The translations under genes and the position numbers were made by a program. The notes beneath the pieces were generated by a model. It made no database searches. It was not told the DNA's origin and was given only the letters and a program-made list of their open reading frames with translations. This document shows positions 60,693 to 64,000 of a stretch of 64,000 nucleotides of DNA, piece by piece; the first letter of the stretch is position 1, and each line of letters starts with the position of its first letter. This stretch comes from Paenibacillus thermotolerans (GTDB taxonomy: Bacteria; Bacillota; Bacilli; Paenibacillales; YIM-B00363): NCBI RefSeq assembly GCF_028745515.1, contig NZ_JAQZSG010000001.1, positions 124,001 to 188,000 on the forward strand, written 5' to 3'.

Positions 60693-60721
60693 CAAAAAAG
60701 AGAACCTTTACCATGGTTCTC
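60693..60721 (-). terminator. Terminator of pnp
   Basis: GAGAACC (60700-60706) pairs with GGTTCTC (60715-60721); TTTTTTG follows on the minus strand. Confidence 0.88.
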
Positions 60722-60738
60722 CCGTCTTGATTGTTTTT

Positions 60739-62862
60739 TTACTGTTGAGCCGGAGCCGCCGGTGCGGGTGGCGCAAGCAGCACTTTTCTCGAAAGGTTGA
60801 TGCGGCCCTGAGCGTCGATCTCCGTAACCTTCACCTGGATCACGTCGCCTAAGGAAACTACGTCCTCCACCTTGGCGACCCTTTCCGTCGACAATTGCGA
60901 GATGTGCACTAAGCCTTCCTTGCCCGGCAAAATCTCTACGAAGGCGCCGAATTTTTCGATCCGCTTCACCTTGCCGTCGTACACTTCGCCTACGACCACT
61001 TCGCGAACGATCCCCTCGATAATCGATTTCGCCTTCTCGTTCATTTCCGAGTTCGGGGAAGCGATATATACGCGGCCGTCCTGCTCGATATCGATCTTTA
61101 CGCCGGTTTCTTCAATGATCTTGTTGATGATTTTGCCGCCGGCGCCGATGACGTCTCTAATTTTGTCCGGATTGATCTGCATAACGGTAATTTTCGGAGC
61201 GTAACGCGACAAGTCTTTGCGCGGCTCGGAAATCGCCTGCATCATCTTGCCGAGAATGAACATCCGGCCTTCTTTCGCCTGCTCCAGCGCTTCCTTCAAA
61301 ATGCTGCGGTTAATGCCGTCGATTTTGATGTCCATCTGGATCGCCGTAACGCCTTCGGCGGTGCCCGCGACCTTAAAGTCCATATCGCCGAGATGGTCTT
61401 CCATGCCTTGAATATCCGTCAATACGGTGTAATGCTCATCGTCCTTAATAAGACCCATCGCGATTCCCGCAACCGGAGCCTTAATCGGTACGCCGGCATC
61501 CATCAACGCCATCGTGCTTGCGCAAATGCTGGCTTGAGAAGTGGAGCCGTTCGATTCAAGCACCTCGGATACAAGGCGAATCGTATACGGGAATTTATCC
61601 TCGGACGGGATGACCTTAGCCAGCGCGCGTTCGCCGAGCGCACCGTGACCGACTTCGCGTCTGCCCGGAGGACGAAGCGGTCTCGCCTCGCCGACGGAGA
61701 ACGGCGGGAAGTTGTAATGATGCATGAAGCGCTTCGACTCTTCGAGACCGATGCCGTCGAGAATTTGCTCGTCGCCGATGGCCCCTAATGTGCAAATGCT
61801 GAGCGCCTGCGTTTGTCCCCTTGTGAACAAGCCGGAACCGTGCGTCCGAGGCAGCACCGCAACGTCGCAATCAATCGGCCGGATTTCGTTCACGGCACGT
61901 CCGTCCGGACGAACCTTATCGCGCGTAATCAGGCGTCTGACTTCTTCTTTCACGATATCGTAAAGCACTTCTTTAACGTCCTTCAGCTTGGACGGTTCTG
62001 CCGCGAACGCTTCCGTGAAGTGTGCAACCGTTTCTTCGTTGATCGCTTCAATCGCGTCGGCACGCTCCTGCTTGCCGTGAATTTTGACCGCCTCGACCAA
62101 TCGGGCTTGGGCGTACTCACGCACTTGAGCATCGACATCGGCATCGACCGTGTGAAGCTTCACTTCCATCTTCGGCTTGCCGGCTTGCTGGACGAGCTCC
62201 TCTTGAACCGCTACGATTTTCTTGATTTCTTCGTGGCCGAACATGATCGCTTCCAAAATGTCCTCTTCCGGCACTTCGTTCGCTTCCGCTTCCACCATCA
62301 TAATGGCGTCTTTCGTACCTGCAACGACCAGGTAAATATCGGATTTTTTCTCCTGCTCGACCGTCGGGTTAATGATGAACTGTCCGTCCACGCGTCCGAC
62401 GATGACGCCGCCTACCGGTCCGTTGAACGGAACGTCGGAGATGCTGAGCGCCGCGGACGTGCCGATCATGGCGGCGATTTCCGGAGAGCAATCTTGGTCC
62501 ACGCTCATTACAAGCGCAACAATCTGTACGTCGTTCCGGAAGCCGTCCGGAAACAACGGGCGAATCGGGCGGTCCGTGAGGCGGCTCGCCAAAATCGCTT
62601 TCTCGCTCGGCCGGCCTTCCCGCTTAATGAAGCCGCCAGGAATTTTACCTACGGCGTAAAGCCGTTCTTCATAGTTGACCGTCAGCGGAAAAAAATCCAA
62701 ATCTTTCGGCTCCGACGATGCGGTTACCGTGCAAAGAACTACAGTTTCGCCATAATGAACAACCACTGCAGCGTTCGCTTGCTTGGCAAGCCGTCCGGTT
62801 TCCAGAACGAGCGGACGTCCGGCCAGGTCCATTTGCACCTTTTTGGTGTTGCCTGACTCCAT
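60739..62862 (-). CDS. pnp: Polyribonucleotide nucleotidyltransferase (PNPase)
   Basis: The 707-residue phosphorolytic 3'-5' exoribonuclease has two RNase PH domains, the second with [20 protein letters not shown] (in part) and [19 protein letters not shown] (in part), a KH domain with [15 protein letters not shown] and a C-terminal S1 domain ([20 protein letters not shown] in part). It is the main 3' exonuclease of Bacillus mRNA decay. GGAGG precedes the ATG. It is separated from rpsO by a terminator. Confidence 0.98.
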   Translation of the reverse strand: MESGNTKKVQMDLAGRPLVLETGRLAKQANAAVVVHYGETVVLCTVTASSEPKDLDFFPLTVNYEERLYAVGKIPGGFIKREGRPSEKAILASRLTDRPIRPLFPDGFRNDVQIVALVMSVDQDCSPEIAAMIGTSAALSISDVPFNGPVGGVIVGRVDGQFIINPTVEQEKKSDIYLVVAGTKDAIMMVEAEANEVPEEDILEAIMFGHEEIKKIVAVQEELVQQAGKPKMEVKLHTVDADVDAQVREYAQARLVEAVKIHGKQERADAIEAINEETVAHFTEAFAAEPSKLKDVKEVLYDIVKEEVRRLITRDKVRPDGRAVNEIRPIDCDVAVLPRTHGSGLFTRGQTQALSICTLGAIGDEQILDGIGLEESKRFMHHYNFPPFSVGEARPLRPPGRREVGHGALGERALAKVIPSEDKFPYTIRLVSEVLESNGSTSQASICASTMALMDAGVPIKAPVAGIAMGLIKDDEHYTVLTDIQGMEDHLGDMDFKVAGTAEGVTAIQMDIKIDGINRSILKEALEQAKEGRMFILGKMMQAISEPRKDLSRYAPKITVMQINPDKIRDVIGAGGKIINKIIEETGVKIDIEQDGRVYIASPNSEMNEKAKSIIEGIVREVVVGEVYDGKVKRIEKFGAFVEILPGKEGLVHISQLSTERVAKVEDVVSLGDVIQVKVTEIDAQGRINLSRKVLLAPPAPAAPAQQ

Positions 62863-62948
62863 AGTATTTCCTCCTTGAATTCAATCCTTCATACATTCTG
62901 CATCATATGTATTATTTCCTTCTAAAACCAAATCTTTTCGCAGTCTAA

Positions 62949-63013
62949 CAAAAAACAACCGACGCTTCATCGGACAGGCGCTTGCGGCCCGGACCGAATC
63001 GGCGAAGGTTGTT
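62949..63013 (-). terminator. Terminator between rpsO and pnp
   Basis: AACAACC (62954-62960) and GGTTGTT (63007-63013) close a long stem with inner CGACGC/GCG pairing; TTTTTTG follows on the minus strand. Confidence 0.72.
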
Positions 63014-63029
63014 CTTCTCGCGAAAACAA

Positions 63030-63299
63030 TTATCTTCTCAAGCCGAGCTTTTCGATCAATGTGCTGTAACGTTTAACGTCGTTGTTCTTAAGGTATGCAA
63101 GCAGCTTACGGCGCTGGCCTACCATCTTGAGCAACCCGCGGCGGGAGTGGTGATCCTTCTTGTGTTCCCGCAAATGCTGGGTAAGTCCGTTAATGTTCTC
63201 AGTAAGGATAGCGATCTGTACTTCCGGAGAACCGGTGTCCGTCGGGTGCACCTTGAATTCTTCGATCAATTGTTGTTTACGCTCTTGCGTCAATGCCAT
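63030..63299 (-). CDS. rpsO: 30S ribosomal protein S15
   Basis: The 89-residue protein matches S15 throughout: [20 protein letters not shown] (in part), [20 protein letters not shown] (in part) and [13 protein letters not shown]15 binds the central domain of 16S rRNA early in assembly. GGAGGTG precedes the ATG. The transcript has a leader of about 100 nt, a length at which S15 autoregulation is known in other bacteria. Confidence 0.98.
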   Translation of the reverse strand: MALTQERKQQLIEEFKVHPTDTGSPEVQIAILTENINGLTQHLREHKKDHHSRRGLLKMVGQRRKLLAYLKNNDVKRYSTLIEKLGLRR

Positions 63300-63409
63300 C
63301 CTCGTTCACCTCCTTCGTATAATCCCCGGCAGCCTAGCGAGCCGTCGGTGAGTCGGCGTGCCAAGCAGCGGTTCGATTGAATTGCGGATCAATTACCGCA
63401 ACATACGAG

Positions 63410-63438
63410 AGTATAGCATAACTTTCGTATGAAGTAAA
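63410..63438 (-). promoter_or_regulatory. Promoter of rpsO
   Basis: TTTACT (63438-63433), a 17-nt spacer and TATACT (63415-63410) on the minus strand, about 110 nt upstream of rpsO. Confidence 0.6.
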
Positions 63439-63443
63439 ACAAT

Positions 63444-64000
63444 TTATGTGGACGGCTGCAGCAATTGCCCCGCCTTACGAATATCGTCCTTGATTTGTGC
63501 GATCAAAGCGTCTACCGATTCGAATTTCCGCTCGCTTCGGATAAAATATTTAAATTGAACGGCTAGGCTGCGTCCGTACAAATCGCCGTCGAAATCGAGC
63601 AAATGAACCTCGCAGGTCGGCTCGGGCAAATTGTCATGAAATGTCGGCTTTTTGCCTACGTTCATAACTCCGTTTACCGTTTCCCCGCCGGCGAGCTTAA
63701 CCGTTACCGCGTAAACCCCGTTCGCAGGCAATACATACGCTCCGTCAGGCTTCACATTTGCGGTAGGCACACCGATCGTTCGGCCTCTGCCTTCTCCATG
63801 AACGACTGTTCCCGTTATTTCGTATGGGCGGCCGAGCAGCGTCCCCGCCAGCCCGACATCGCCCGCCGACAGCGACGCGCGGATGAGCGTAGAGCTAATC
63901 CGATGCTCTTCGACACGATACGGCTGCACGACAGTAACGCGATATGCGTCGGCCGAAAGCTCTTCCAACAGTTGAGGACTGCCTGCACCCTTATGCCCGA
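63444..64000 (-). CDS. ribF: Bifunctional riboflavin kinase/FAD synthetase, partial
   Basis: The gene runs off the right edge. The visible C-terminal 185 residues begin in the nucleotidyltransferase domain (GHKGAGSPQLL continuing the FGHKG motif, then ISSTLIRASLSAGDV) and contain the whole riboflavin kinase domain (GTVVHGEGRGRTIGVPTANV in part; GVMNVGKKPTF; EVHLLDFDGDLYG). The enzyme makes FMN and FAD from riboflavin. The order ribF-rpsO-pnp is the standard Bacillales one. Confidence 0.95.
   Translation of the reverse strand, partial: GHKGAGSPQLLEELSADAYRVTVVQPYRVEEHRISSTLIRASLSAGDVGLAGTLLGRPYEITGTVVHGEGRGRTIGVPTANVKPDGAYVLPANGVYAVTVKLAGGETVNGVMNVGKKPTFHDNLPEPTCEVHLLDFDGDLYGRSLAVQFKYFIRSERKFESVDALIAQIKDDIRKAGQLLQPST

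Overview
The window looks like a piece of chromosome from an endospore-forming Firmicute of the Paenibacillaceae (Paenibacillus or Cohnella type). The evidence is gene content and order: ribF-rpsO-pnp-ylxY-M16 protease-dpaAB-dapG-dapA-rnjB-tepA-ylzJ-ftsK/spoIIIE-ymfFHIJK-rodZ-pgsA-cinA-recA-recX-rny-ymdB-spoVS-miaB-ricA follows the Bacillus backbone. Many sporulation genes are present (spoVS, dpaAB, sleB, tlp, ylxY). G+C is moderately high, and GTG and TTG starts behind strong GGAGG-type ribosome binding sites are common. I see no phage, insertion sequence, CRISPR array or integrase.

Layout. Positions 1-24.8 kb are a mosaic of accessory and housekeeping genes on both strands: small hypothetical genes, ywbE, a GNAT acetyltransferase, a ctpA/ctpB-type protease, an M32 carboxypeptidase, a T-box-controlled serS coupled to a truncated haemoglobin gene, rarD-hrpB, a zinc alcohol dehydrogenase with a cre-like operator, a spore-coat type glycosyltransferase/ATP-grasp pair, ppnP, an acyl-CoA dehydrogenase, tlp and an FMN-dependent 2-hydroxyacid oxidase. 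A tRNA-Asp(GUC) gene followed at once by gluQ, an MBL hydrolase, an NlpC/P60 protein, a DUF1540 operon, an MFS exporter overlapping a murG-type gene, and an rsgA paralogue complete this part.

Positions 24.9-64 kb are almost entirely on the minus strand, so transcription runs from high to low coordinates. From the right edge the order is: ribF (cut by the window edge), rpsO, pnp, ylxY, M16 protease, dut; then dipicolinate and lysine synthesis (dpaA, dpaB, dapG, dapA, with no asd); then rnjB, tepA, ylzJ, ftsK/spoIIIE, sleB; then the EF-P modification genes ymfF-ymfH-ymfI, ymfJ, ymfK, rodZ; then a small membrane protein gene, yajQ, rimO, pgsA, cinA; then recA (own promoter and SOS box), recX, rny, ymdB, spoVS (sigma-H-type promoter); then a dipeptidase gene, korAB, pduL, miaB, ricA and a possible 25-codon small ORF ahead of rsgA.

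Themes. Genes for RNA turnover (pnp, rnjB, rny, ricA), tRNA and ribosome maturation (miaB, rimO, gluQ, serS, rsgA, rpsO), spore formation and germination, and envelope building (rodZ, murG-like, pgsA) dominate. The least conventional parts are: an atypical seryl-tRNA synthetase with a mitochondrial-like motif 3, under T-box control and translationally coupled to a globin gene; the tRNA-Asp gene beside the enzyme that modifies its wobble base; a small ORF with an ideal ribosome binding site upstream of rsgA; and three intergenic arrays of short palindromes built around AACGGA or AGCGGA cores. All functional statements are read from sequence by eye; no database search was possible.
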